Assembly (NCBI GenBank): GCA_940337035.1
Contig: CALNHX010003559.1
Location: 82,889-146,888, forward strand
Origin: Agriotes lineatus
Taxonomy: Eukaryota; Arthropoda; Insecta; Coleoptera; Elateridae
Direction: 5' to 3'
Length of the DNA: 64,000 nt
A program made the position numbers and the translations under genes. Shown one piece after another: positions 31,420-42,373 of the stretch (the stretch's first letter is position 1; the number at the start of each line of letters is the position of its first letter). Below the pieces are notes generated by a model. That model made no database searches. It saw only the letters and a program-made list of their open reading frames with translations, and was not told where the DNA came from.

Positions 31420-33419
31420 CCACTGGCAACCATTTGTGATATAAGGGTTGTACCGAACTCGCTAACCATTATTTGTACGTAGGAGTTTTAACGCATCTGC
31501 TGACCCCTAATAATACGGTAGGGGTTGTAAACCTGCGTTTTTAATGAAATAAACACCCACGAAAGTTAAAAAGACGTATATTAAAAGAAACAAAAAATTT
31601 GGATCAATTACAATTGTTTTTCACATCTGATCAATGATTATCTAACGGTAAGCTTCTTAAAAAGGTTTGATCAATTATGTTTAAATTTATAACATAAATT
31701 TACCCTGGAAGGGAAGAATACTCAGAGCAACCCTGCATTTAGCTGGTTAATAAGATATCTTAAATGTCTGACCTTTATCCAGAGCCTTCGCTCGCTGGAC
31801 GTGTTTTGTTGAATTTTATTTTACACGGTCGCCATAATTAATTAACGAAGTTGTTAGGCTGAAATTTTGGATGCCCTGGCGTCTTTCTTCTATCCTTTGG
31901 ATGGCCTGGCACCACACTAGTTCACATATATTTTAAAATAGTAAATGTTGAATTTTGGACTTAGTTATTTTAGTACGGGAACCTACGCGCTGGTTTTAAT
32001 TAATTGGACACGGAACCCCGGGAAGAGACTGGCTTCGTGATTGACGCTCTCCCCCCAGGAAACTTTTTGAAACGTTCTTCGGTTCTGCCCATCTTTTTCT
32101 CGTACATCCCCGTTTTGCCAAATTGCATTTTTAATATGCCTGGAAGAAAACTGCGTTGCTGTCCGCAGCCCGTTTTCTTTGAAATCTTTTGCCAGTCAGT
32201 TAAGATCGAGTTTCTTTGACTTCCTCCCACGTGCCGGATGCAATTTAATATTCAAGACTGCAACATTGTAGTGCATTTGTAATAATGTCAATTATGCATG
32301 TTGGCTTCTGACGTATTTTCCTTTCTAACAATTTAAGATAATTGAATTCGTATGAGGTCCCTTTTAAACGCGCTGAACTTAGTTGCTAAAGTAACCGAAA
32401 CTTCAAATGCGAATGTTAGAACCCGTAGTCCGTTTTCGCATGATTTTCAATTGTGGTTGGAAAACGTGCGTACCTATAAGCAATTGCGAAGAAAATCGTA
32501 TACCAATTTAGCATCTATTCAGTTTATTTGCATTCCATTTTACTAATATAACTGTGTACCTAAATAAGCAATCTTACATTTACAACTAGTAAAAAATTAA
32601 ATTAAATTAAGGTCACAATTACTGTATTCATAACAAAATAAAACCTTAAGGTGAAATGGCATCACTACAAATACATTAAAAACCACAAGGTTATAGATAT
32701 ATGTCTCTTATTACTTTATTTACCATTAACCATTTCTCTTTTGCCATTATGCATTTCTTCTTTTCTGGAATATTTATGTTTTTGAGCTGATTATGCATAT
32801 TGCAAATAAAAATTTTGTTTCAGCAATTTCGGATTTTTATTTTTTGCTTTATAGCAGTGTCGAACCAATGGCACTTTCGGACAGCCCACCCCATCTTGTT
32901 CAAGGACTAGCTGGAGAAACAATGCGAAACCCTAGAAAATTCCTGGATCACAGTATTTTGTTTTCGTCGAGCATAATTGACCATTATTTTCATTTATAGA
33001 AATTTCTCGTGTAGTAACCTTCTTTAATTTATTTTTCTTTAAACTCTGTGCAGTTGCTCAATAGTTCAATAGTTCAGTTTTGAATTGGTCCCGGTTTGAC
33101 CTTTCTAAAAAAATCTCAAATGCATTTGATAGCATAGGCAAGAGACTAATTTGCCGATACGAGAATGTTTCCATTGAATCCTATTTAGGTTTAGCAATGA
33201 TAAGAGAAAGCAAGCTAGTCTCAAAGCATATGTATAATAGCAATTAAATAAATGATACCTCTAATATAAATAATTATATCTCTAGCAAATTCAGATGATC
33301 CAGCCGAAATTGTAATATCTAAAATTTTAGAATAAATTGGATAATGTTATATAAGAATTCCCATATATAGTTTTTGATACCTAATAATAATTAATTTCTT
33401 ATCGGTAAACTGTATTATA
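31420..33419. other. Non-coding, nothing recognised
   Basis: Open frames at 32000-32230 (both strands), 32352-32546 and 32793-32999 show no known motif. No repeat structure was recognised. Confidence 0.5.
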
Positions 33420-33905
33420 AATTTGTTCACAAAGTTATATATATTGTAAATTCTAAATTTAAACTTTTTACTTTTACTGGAACCAGCAATAAATCTGCCC
33501 ATGAAGAAATGTTCAGCAACGTCCAATTAGCGAAATCACCAGTAACGACAAAATCGCAGTTGGAAGGCGGTACTGAAGTATTCTGCAAATGTTTTTGCTT
33601 TTTCTTCATCCTTGCTGGTCCAATTTCTATATTGGGTTCTTATATGTAGTTGACAGGTTTGTGGATGCTTGATTATCTTCTTCATGGCTTTTCATAAAGA
33701 ATACGGGTAGCTTTATGAGTGTTGCATTCCAGGCAGCTTGCTGTAGGACTGTAATTGGGTTTTTAGTTGTGTTATCGATCCTTGCAGTTGTTTTTAACGT
33801 TAAAGTTAGATCTACTCGGTTTACTAAAATGTTAGAAAATGCATTCTAATCAGTAGTCTTGTTTGACAGTGTCCACGGTAACCAAAATCGTAGTGGTCTT
33901 ATAAT
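33420..33905 (-). pseudogene. Jockey-type pol remnant (linker between endonuclease and RT)
   Basis: On the minus strand from about 33890, shifting frames read TTDWNAFSNILVNRVDLTLT, then ITVLQQAAWNATLIK and, nearer 33610, DEEKAKTFAEYFSTAFQ. These match the region between endonuclease and RT of Jockey elements, where 'T-N-W-x-x-F', 'A-A-W-x-A-T' and 'K-A-x-x-F-A-x-x-x-S-x-x-F' recur. There are stops and frame breaks, and neither catalytic domain remains. Identification is by recalled family pattern. Confidence 0.55.
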
Positions 33906-34559
33906 AGTTCTATACAGGATTCAATTTTCTTCAGGTTTTTCTGTAAGTAGTCCAGATTATTGTAAGTGTTCACTTGGTATAGTTATCTGCGGCGTTGTGT
34001 AATCAATCTAAAACCCCAATAAAAAGCTGTATATTGAACTATCCTGCGGCTGTAAATATATCCCAGAGTCTTAATGAACATTTCAAAGCTTGTTTCTTTA
34101 AGAGACAGATTTACAAGGCAGATTAAAAGTTAGGTGACCATTCACTCAAATTGTTTTACCATTTTTTAAAAAGTTCGAAGAACGGTGAACTAAAGCTAGA
34201 AATAGAAAAAAAATGCCACTATTTTATCTGCTTTCGTAATTAAAAAACAAAATAAGACTGTGCAAGCCCCTAATCGATACTTCGGCACACTGTTGCCATG
34301 AAGCGGATTTTGCGACGCCCGCTTCTTCGTAATCTGTTGAACGGTACTTTCACTGTGCTATGGTTATTATTATATTATGTTATATACATGATCGCACCAT
34401 ATGTGCGATAACACAGGCTAAACTATGCCTAAACGGAGGAAATAAATTTAAAATAGAGTCGGGAATTTATCAATAGCGGAGAGTACGCATAGGATGAATA
34501 ATGTAACATTTCAAATTTAAAGGTGAGAAGAGGTAAAAGTTTTCATCTGCATTTTTCGA
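33906..34559. other. Non-coding, nothing certain
   Basis: The stretch next to the Jockey remnant may hold more of it (LDYLQKNLKKIES is readable near 33940 on the minus strand), but too decayed to claim. Confidence 0.4.
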
Positions 34560-34655
34560 CATTTTAGAGAAAACTTGTCTCAACCGAGATTCGAACTCCT
34601 GATCTCAAACTCTACAATCTACGAGTGCTATTACTAGCCCAAACTGACAGAGTAG
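34560..34655 (-). repeat. tRNA-like sequence with pol III A and B boxes (SINE head or tRNA relic)
   Basis: The minus strand has TGGGCTAGTAATAGC, close to an A box, and GGAGTTCGAATCTC, a good B box, about 35 bases apart. This is the spacing in tRNAs and tRNA-derived SINEs. A complete cloverleaf could not be drawn, in particular no matching acceptor stem, so a SINE or tRNA relic is more likely than a working tRNA gene. Confidence 0.45.
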
Positions 34656-35089
34656 TTAAGTAATTGCCCACTTTCCTTTAACGTAAAAGCGGTTGCTGTC
34701 TTTACAAAAGTTATGCAATTTTATGAGACCTTCCATATCATTTTTAGGTAGTCGCGGTTAATTGAGCGGTTGTGGAACAATTTGTAAATTTGTAGAAATA
34801 GTTGAAGTCAAAAGCAATACTTCGACAAGTTGTGCCGAAGTAAAATACTCGTCTGATATTAATATAAGAATAAAAACTAAGTGGTTGTGCAAAGTAAACT
34901 TTAACACTGTGTATCCAACATCATGTTGTTACATTTTAAATTACCTTAACTAAGCAAAGTTTCTCTGTGTACAATAGTATATTACGCAACTAGTATAGAA
35001 AAGTGATGTTTTACTGAACAAGTACGGCTGGGTTGTGTAAGAGCATCAGCGAGTACTTAAACGGCCATACAAGTTCAATAATAGTAGAT
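34656..35089. other. Non-coding, nothing recognised
   Basis: No supported feature. Confidence 0.5.
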
Positions 35090-35206
35090 TATGCAATGAG
35101 AGAGAGAAATGCGTTATTTTGCTGAGGTACAATTTCTGACTCGAGGGCGAAGCCCGAGAGTCAGAAATTGCACTGAAGCAAAATAGCATTCTCTCCGAGT
35201 TGCATA
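35090..35206. repeat. 117-bp hairpin, module 3
   Basis: Ends TATGCAA and TTGCATA, with arms such as TATTTTGCT/AGCAAAATA and CAATTTCTGACTC/GAGTCAGAAATTG around a GGGC-GAA-GCCC centre. It is preceded by 'ATAGTAGAT' and followed by 'ACTATTTTTTTCACG'. The flanks and the ends match those of module 1 (4370-4489), while the middle differs. Confidence 0.85.
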
Positions 35207-35340
35207 TACTATTTTTTTCACGTTGCAGGAAGATTTAAAACGAAAACCCGTTATTTTTAAACGTCATTTATTGACATTTTAGTTCAATTATTTTAAAATG
35301 AGTAGCCTATGGTAAATTTTAAAGTTGGTGGCACTGTATG

Positions 35341-35477
35341 TCATTATGACAAGAGCTCACAATTATGTCAAATTCAAGGTTAGCAGGTTAGGTTTTGCGT
35401 CAGTTTGTGTCAAAACTGACGCAAAACTTAACCTGATAACCTCGAATTGGACATAATTGTTCTGTCAGTCATAATGA
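35341..35477. repeat. Palindromic MITE, 137 bp
   Basis: Arms run from TCATTATGAC to the inverted copy ending near 35477, through AGGTTAGCAGGTTAGGTTTT and TAACCTGATAACCT and the inner TTTTGCGTCAGTTTTG-like pair. Words of the arm ('GTCAAATTCGAGGTTAG' and its complement) recur at 35671, 37350 and 38870-38955, so this is one member of a local family. Confidence 0.85.
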
Positions 35478-35509
35478 AAACTCCCTAGGGAAATTTTTGT
35501 CTTATTTAG

Positions 35510-35725
35510 TCTCTTCTATCGCATTTCGTAATAAATGTGAAATATTACATAGTGACACTTTATGTCAAAACATAACCAAGCTGATCAGAACTTATTTCTA
35601 TGTACTAAAGCACAATACGGACCTCCAGTTGATGTTTTGCGTTTGGCAGTACTGAAGTGGCATTGTTGTCCTATGTCAAATTCGAAGTTAGCAGTCATGA
35701 TATGCGAAAACTGATGCAAAACCAG
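35510..35725 (+). repeat. Left arm of a large inverted repeat pair
   Basis: The order 'ATCGCATTTC', 'GTTTTGCGTTTGGCA', 'TGGCATTGTTG', 'CTATGTCAAATTCGAAGTTAG' words is found inverted at 37325-37545. The two arms enclose about 1.6 kb and could be the ends of one element. Confidence 0.6.
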
Positions 35726-37324
35726 AGTTACCGACATTGAGTCGATGCTGACCCATTTTGGAGAGGGGGAGTAGGGGATAAAATTAATAAGAAGATCAGG
35801 GTGAAATAGTTCCTTAATCTATAAATATATAATTCCAAATATTATTTTTTTAAGTAGCATATTAATATTTAAATAATTATTTACCTTTTTTTCCGTTAGT
35901 TAGCTCAGTGAACATTACACAGGAGTCTGGTTCCCCTAGTAGTGCTGGTCGGACTGAAACTTAAGGACAAGAAAAGCCGATTTGTTTATATCATTGTCAA
36001 AAACAAATAAAAACATAAAAACACATAAATAAAAAAGAAATAAAGAAAGATAGAATTAAATTCTAAAACAACCTACGTGCGATGGAGCTTAAGGCTACTC
36101 GCAGACATGTTGTAAACTTAAACAACGAAAACATAATCCAAAAATAACGTCAAAAGAATCGTGTTTAAAAGAGCGCAAATGTCAAAATTTTTAACAAAAA
36201 CAACATTTTAAAATTGCCTGAATTCGATACTTATTTAAGTTCGGCCCTATTTAATTTGAAGTGTCAGCCACACCCATTAAAATTGAAGTGCAAGCCACAC
36301 ACGTATTATTCGCCGTTAAAATTCATTTCTTAGCGTTTGCAAACACTTGAAGTTAAACGCAACTTTATCAGTCCGACCTAAACACATTTTATCTGGAACT
36401 GGCTGCTGCATACCCTTGGAAACGGCACGCTTGGATAGCATGACTCGCTCCTGGCGTACACGATGCTGGGAACCCAATATTGCGTGCAGGTCTCTAAAGG
36501 GCAGTTGAGTTGGCGACTCTCAAAATTGACGCTTAAAATTAGCCTTTAAATATAGCACAATGGGTGTACTTACATGTACACTCAGAAAATGCGTTTTCGG
36601 AATTTATAAACGCTGGGTCGCTGCACTTTAATCCTGTTCGCAGTAAACGCTGGCTACCAGGCACTTTCAGGCCGCTTAAAATTAACTTATATCGGCTTAA
36701 GCAAATTCACGTACTATACTTTCGAATCAAACGAACCCATGTAGCTCTCAGAAGAGGCTGAGTGCGAAAGCCGTCTCCTTGTTAAATTTGTATTAGTTGA
36801 AAATCCCCACATCCCGCATACAGCGTGTTTCTTGCTGCACTCGCGAAAACTAAAATTCATAATACACATCGAGCGCAGGACCGACTTTGCAAACATTTGC
36901 TTACATAAAATACAATAGTAAATCTAATAATAGAACATTAGAAATACAACTTGGCTTCTACATTCAAGTATAAAAATAAACTTCGGTGAGGGATGCAGCT
37001 GGCCCGTTATACATAGCATAACTTTCGGCTTTTGTAAATCATAGAACAAAGAACAAAACTATTCTTTACATTCCATTAAATACAATTGTAGAAATCTATC
37101 TTAGAAGTTAGGTACACTATTATCTACGAAACTAAATTTTTCTGAAGAAATTAAAAATATTAATTTATTTTTTGTTTCTTTGGCCAGTTTCTACCAATGA
37201 CTTTTGCTCTGGAGCTTTTAAATAGGAGCAAAAATGTTTGCAATCTATGTATGTATGAACTTTTAGTTAACCCAAAGAATCTTATTGAAAACTCGAAGCC
37301 CGAAAAAACACGAAGTCGTCCTGT
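35726..37324. other. Interior between the inverted arms, no gene recognised
   Basis: No transposase or other motif could be read on either strand. If the arms are element ends, this is a non-autonomous or decayed element. Confidence 0.45.
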
Positions 37325-37545
37325 CAAATTGACAATGTTGGCAATCCTATGCAAAACCTAACCTTCTAACCTCGAATTTGACATAGATCTACAGTGCCAC
37401 CAACAATACACTTGAGCATTGCCAAACGTAAAACAAATCGCCATTGCTATGCAGAAAAGTACTACATTTCTAAACGACTTTGATTGTTGTAGAAATATAA
37501 TACATTACCAAATGAAATGCGATAAAACATTTTTGTACTATTGTT
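37325..37545 (-). repeat. Right arm of the inverted repeat pair
   Basis: Inverted, diverged copy of 35510-35725 (ATCGCATTTCATTTGG, TTACGTTTGGCAATGC, CTATGTCAAATTCGAGGTTA on the minus strand). Confidence 0.6.
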
Positions 37546-38855
37546 TTTAATGTTTCATTTGTTGACTACAAATATTGTCATACATTTTGAGAAAAATCAA
37601 TATATGAAGTAATAAACGTTTAGATAAAAAACAAGACAAAAGCTTTATTTTTCTGGAGAAACTAAGTTTAGCATCTGTGTCCCAGTAACACACTTATATG
37701 ATATTATTGTTTGGTTTTTCTATATTTGTTCGCTCAAGTCAACAAAAATTATTGCTACTAAATTTTTTTCTTCTGTTCAATACGTTTAATAATCTTCACG
37801 TACACAGTACTATGAGAGCAGCTCTTAAACATGCTGAATAACTACGTAATCGCGTAATTCTGTAAGCCACCGAGCATAATACCAATTTAAGGTGGAATGC
37901 AAATCTTTGTCAACTGGTTGCATAATGCACAACTGCACAAGTAAGAAGTTTGAGACAAAGAGAATACGACAAAGCCGTTGCATATGTGTGATGATAATAG
38001 GTGTAAAGGTAATATGCACACATCCACGCAATTGTTCTCTAAATTAATTTGCAGGTACAGTTACCTTGCGAAATCTTATTGATTTGTTACATATTTATAA
38101 CTGAAATGTATACCAGGGATAAGATGAAGTTTCGAAAAACATTAATTAAAAACGTACATTCAATAGATTCTCGTTACATCTTGCCATTAGTATTTTATAT
38201 AAATTGCGATCACAAAACAAGCACTTTATCTAACCATGCTTCAAAGTGACTACCTCCTGCCATATGTGATTAACGCAAGTAAAATATTTCAGACAAATTA
38301 GTTCATGGGAAAATATCAAAATACTGTATCATGTCGATGATTCGTTGCAATTCAAAACTATTAGAGGATGTTTCTGTACAGCTCTCACAGAGGATTTCAA
38401 AGTTAGAAAGCAATTAATCATTTTTTGTTCTACTGCATCGAAAAGCTATCAATTTGGGCAGCGTTTAGCGGCCAATAACTCCCAACTTTTTTTATACTAG
38501 TAACTTTTACTTTTCTGGGGTAATAATTATAGCAACAAACACTAACAACCATTGCCATTGGTCCAAACCAAAATAGACCATTTTGCTGTAAAATCATGAC
38601 CTCCTCACTTCCAAAGCAGTAGAATAAAATATTATATATGTAACTCGCCCGAAAGTGGTCTTTTAGTCTGCGGCTCCTCCAAAAAAGTCCTTTATTTCGT
38701 ACTTGTAATATAAATAGCTATTATCCACAACTCAGTTTTTGTAGAGGCATAATTACGCTGATAGCAATTGTAATATGTAGGCCATAAACAAGTTTTATAG
38801 CCATAAAACCCAAGAGTTCTATTTTATTTATTTATATATTGTTGATAGCACTATC
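37546..38855. other. Non-coding, nothing recognised
   Basis: No supported gene or repeat. Confidence 0.5.
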
Positions 38856-38990
38856 ATGTTATGTCAAATTCGAGATTTGCAAGATAACTATTGAGTCAAT
38901 CTCTGTCAAATAACAAATAAAAACCTAACCTACTAACCTCGAATTTGACATAGACTGGCAATACACTTCAGTACTTTTTTTACAGTCGGA
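38856..38990. repeat. Partial palindromic MITE of the 35341 family
   Basis: TTATGTCAAATTCGAGATTTG at the left and AACCTCGAATTTGACATAG at the right are inverted relative to each other, as in the palindrome at 35341-35477. The middle has diverged. Confidence 0.7.
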
Positions 38991-39063
38991 TGTGCTGTAG
39001 ATTGCATTTGTATTTTACGTACCTACGACGTCAGTTATACCTACCCGTTCATATTTCTTGCGT

Positions 39064-40480
39064 CATGGCAGAGAACAAAGGAACAAATTGTTATATATAA
39101 GGAGAGAAGTTAAAGGCTATTAAAATAGTGCATGCGGGTGAAACAATAAAGGCTGTAACAAAACATTATGGCGCGGGTGAAGTAAGAGTCGGTGATTGGC
39201 GAAGAAACTATACAAAAATGGAACAGTGGTGTGCTAATCAAGCTTATGCGTCTACTGGCAGAGAATATATAAAATGCAGTGAATATGAGCAGACTGATAA
39301 TGTATTATTCATGTAACACAGTAACGATCAAAAGGGGTGCCACTTTCAGGCCCTATTTTACAACAGAAAGCATTACTGTACAGCAAACAATTTCCTGAGA
39401 TGGATCAACTCACAGCTAGTGTTGGTTGGCTTGATAGATGGAAAAATACACTGTGTAAGGCAACTGAATATATGCGGAGAAAAAATCTGCTGACGTATCA
39501 GCAATCGATAAATTTAAAGAAAACTTTAAACAGTTTATTGAAGAAAACAGGTAACGAAATGTATAACTGCGATGAGGGTGGACTTAATTACGTATGAAAT
39601 ACTTCCTGCTAAAACATTGGCATCTCGGTAAAAAACTTTAGTCCCTGACTACAAGAGGTGTAACGAACGACTAACGATAATCGCTTGTGCAAATGCATAG
39701 AGGAGACATAAACTTCAACTGATGGTAATTGGAAAATCTGCCCGACCAAGAGCTCTGAAGAACATTTCACCTCAAGCCCACCTGTTTATTACAAAAACCA
39801 AAAGAACGCTTGGATGGACAGACATTTATTCACAACCTGGTTTTATGAAGAGTTTGTTCCGTCAGTAATAAGATTCTTGAAAAAAAGGTCTTCGAGTTGA
39901 AGCAGTTTAGCTAGTAGACAATGCTCCATCATACTCAGGCGAACATTTAAGAAAAGAGGACATGTTTGTGATTTTTTTGCCACCAAACGTAACCATTATA
40001 TTACAGCCTATAGACCAAGGTGTTATCGAAAATATAAAAAAAAATCTACAGGCAATTGTTTCTCGAAAGTCTTAGAACTTATAGAAAATGTATTGGATCA
40101 GTCAGGCCTGGAATAATGTGCAGGAGACAGCAATACAAAAATCCTGGTTTAGAATTTTGATGATTATGCTGAAAATGACGAGATGCCTTTGCGTGAACTG
40201 CGTGCAAAACTAATAAGGGAGAGGAGTGATGAAACAAAGGATGAGTTAAGTTTACTTGAACTGATGCGACAAATGGAAGGTTCAGAGAATATCACAGAAC
40301 ATGATGTCAGACACTGGGTTGCGTGTGATGATGAAGAACAATGATTTAGCGTCGAAGAACTAACTCACGCTACTCTACAGGTGCAGGAGTTGAATGAAGA
40401 AATTGAAGATGATTGTATAGCTGAAAAACGGATATTACACATCAGGAAGCTCGTCAGGAAGGTTTTGCTGCTTTAGAAAA
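39064..40480 (+). pseudogene. Decayed Tigger/pogo-type DDE transposase
   Basis: The start is ATGGCAGAGAACAAAGG. The N-terminal helix-turn-helix region reads EKLKAIKIVHAGETIKAVTK. The CENP-B-type middle reads QLTASVGWLDRWKNTL and the catalytic core YNCDEGGLNY (first Asp; DETG is usual). Further on come VDNAPSYSGEH (second Asp) and LQPIDQGVIEN (third Asp), 31 residues apart, as in Tigger/jerky transposases (DD30-32D). Stops and shifts occur throughout, for instance after CSEYEQTDNVLFM, near 39597 and near 40070. The acidic C-terminus is still faintly visible. The order of domains is complete, so this was once a full-length gene. Confidence 0.85.
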
Positions 40481-40644
40481 GATAATTTTATATGAGCTAT
40501 TATTATTCTAAAGTAATTCTCTGTAGTACCTACCTGTAAACAGTATTTTGTTAATTTTACTTTATTTATCAGACATTTTGCCACTCGTGAATGTAGTAGA
40601 TTTTTAATTTATACTTTGCATAGCTTTTCCGGTTGTTTTTTACT

Positions 40645-40800
40645 TTCTCGCATACGGTAGTATAGAGAAAGTATTATAATCGTAAAAAAATCGACTTCGA
40701 AATTTTGACGAATCTTGACGTTTTAGACCTTCTAGAGTCCGAAAAAACCATTCTTCGAATTATGTCTGTGTGTGTGTGTGTGTGTGTGTATGCGTTGCAT
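40645..40800 (+). repeat. Divergent GGAAGTATT-family repeat with (TG)n
   Basis: 'GAGAAAGTATTATAATCG', an A-tract and later a (TG) run at 40766-40790 follow the block order of 1651-1960, with (TG)n in place of the GTCTGT tract. Confidence 0.5.
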
Positions 40801-41354
40801 TTGCAGTGGAGGATTTGTGTGTGAAAAACACCCTATTGTGGAGGTTTCTTGAATTGTGGCGGATTTTTTGATCCTCCACAATTTTTCGATAGCAGAAACA
40901 GGTTTGTGGCGATCGGTTTAGCCTGACGACGTCAATAACTAAAAATCCTCCATTAGTGTGCACACCAACAATTGTGTAACTTTTACCATGTTTTACATAT
41001 TTATGGAGGACCACAATTTCACTGATTTTGACGCCCTCTATCGGAGTGTATTTGAGCATGTATTACATTAACTGTGCCGACTGTGGCTTATCTGACGTTG
41101 ACGAAGTGGGGGTCCAGCCGCGTAATATGCAGCGAGTCTACCCAGCTGCTGAATTTTAGATATCCTATACTTACAAATACTCGCTAGGCGCTACGTAACT
41201 ACTGGTCTCAGTTCAGTAGTACGGTTGTTTGTTAAGTACTGTTATTATAGCAAGAATAGTTTGAGTTGTAATAAAAGCTAATTTTTTTAAATAATTTGCT
41301 TTTCTTATTTTACAAATTCCTTTAGAATTTTGATGGATATTTAGCTTTCAACTA
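40801..41354. other. Non-coding, nothing recognised
   Basis: No supported feature. Confidence 0.5.
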
Positions 41355-42373
41355 TACAGGGTGTTTGTAGATCGCTAGACAGCTCGTAACTTCGTTAATA
41401 ATAGAGATATCGAAAAGAACTTTCTTTTGTTTTAAATGCCAGTATACAACCTAAAAATTGACGTAAACCAATTTAAGGCATGGCCTCCTATTTTTACGTA
41501 GTGATACACAACTTTGGTTTTTAAATGGAACACCCTGTATATTTTTAGATATTTAAAATCAGCACTAAAAGTACTATATGATAGCATTCTTAAATTTAAA
41601 TTTTGGAACTCATTATTTTTCAAAATTTAAATAAAATTTAGCCAAAGTACGCCATGAATCACGCAGAATCACTAACAATCGAACAAGAAATGCAAAACAA
41701 ATTTCACTTGACTCTAAAAATTTCTCATAACCAAATTATAGCACCAAACGTACTAAAACAATTGAAAACTATGTTTTTTTAAATGGAACAATATGAATTT
41801 CATTGAACAGTTGAAAACTATAATAAAAGGGCTTTCCAATTCCAACGGTGTGCCATATTCGCCATTTCGTTTAGAAGTAGCTTTTAAAAAATCAAAAATA
41901 CGTAAAACAATTTAAAAATTAATGTTATTGTTAATTAAACTCATATTATTCCAACTAAAAAAAATAGTTTTCAATTGTTTTAGTACGTTTGGTACTATAA
42001 TTCAGTCATGAGAAATTTTTCGAACCCAGTGGAGTTTGTTTTGCATTTCTTGGTAGTGATTTTGCATAATTCATGGCCTACTTTGGCTAAACAGATTTTT
42101 TTAATTTTGAAAAATTAAAAGTTCCAAAATTTTAATTTAAGAATGCTACCATAAAGCAAATTTAGCGCTGATTGCAAATATTTAAAAATATACAGGGTGT
42201 TCCATTTAAAAAACCAAAGTCGTGTATCACTGAGCAAAAATAGGAGGCCATGGCTTAAATTGGGTTACATCAATTTGTAGATTGTGCACTGGCATTTAAA
42301 ACAAAACAAAAATTTTTATATCTCTATTATTAATGAAGCTATGAGCTGTCTAGCGATCTACAAACACCCTGTA
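41355..42373. mobile_element. Foldback element, about 445-bp inverted arms
   Basis: The left arm (41355-41801) and right arm (about 41930-42373) are inverted copies with substitutions. They enclose roughly 130 bases. Outer ends are TACAGGGTGTTTGTAGATCG on each side. Inside each arm a second, inverted terminus (AACACCCTGTA at 41529-41539, TACAGGGTGTT at 42191) marks a 185-bp unit with its own ends. The arms continue inward through 'TTAGTACGTTTGG' and 'TTTTCAATTGTTTTAG'. There is no coding capacity. TACAGGGTGT ends are common in arthropod DNA elements. Confidence 0.85.

Noticed and set aside
32000..32230. Overlapping 71- and 76-codon frames on both strands
   Set aside because: Mutually exclusive, no recognised motif, no splice or promoter context.
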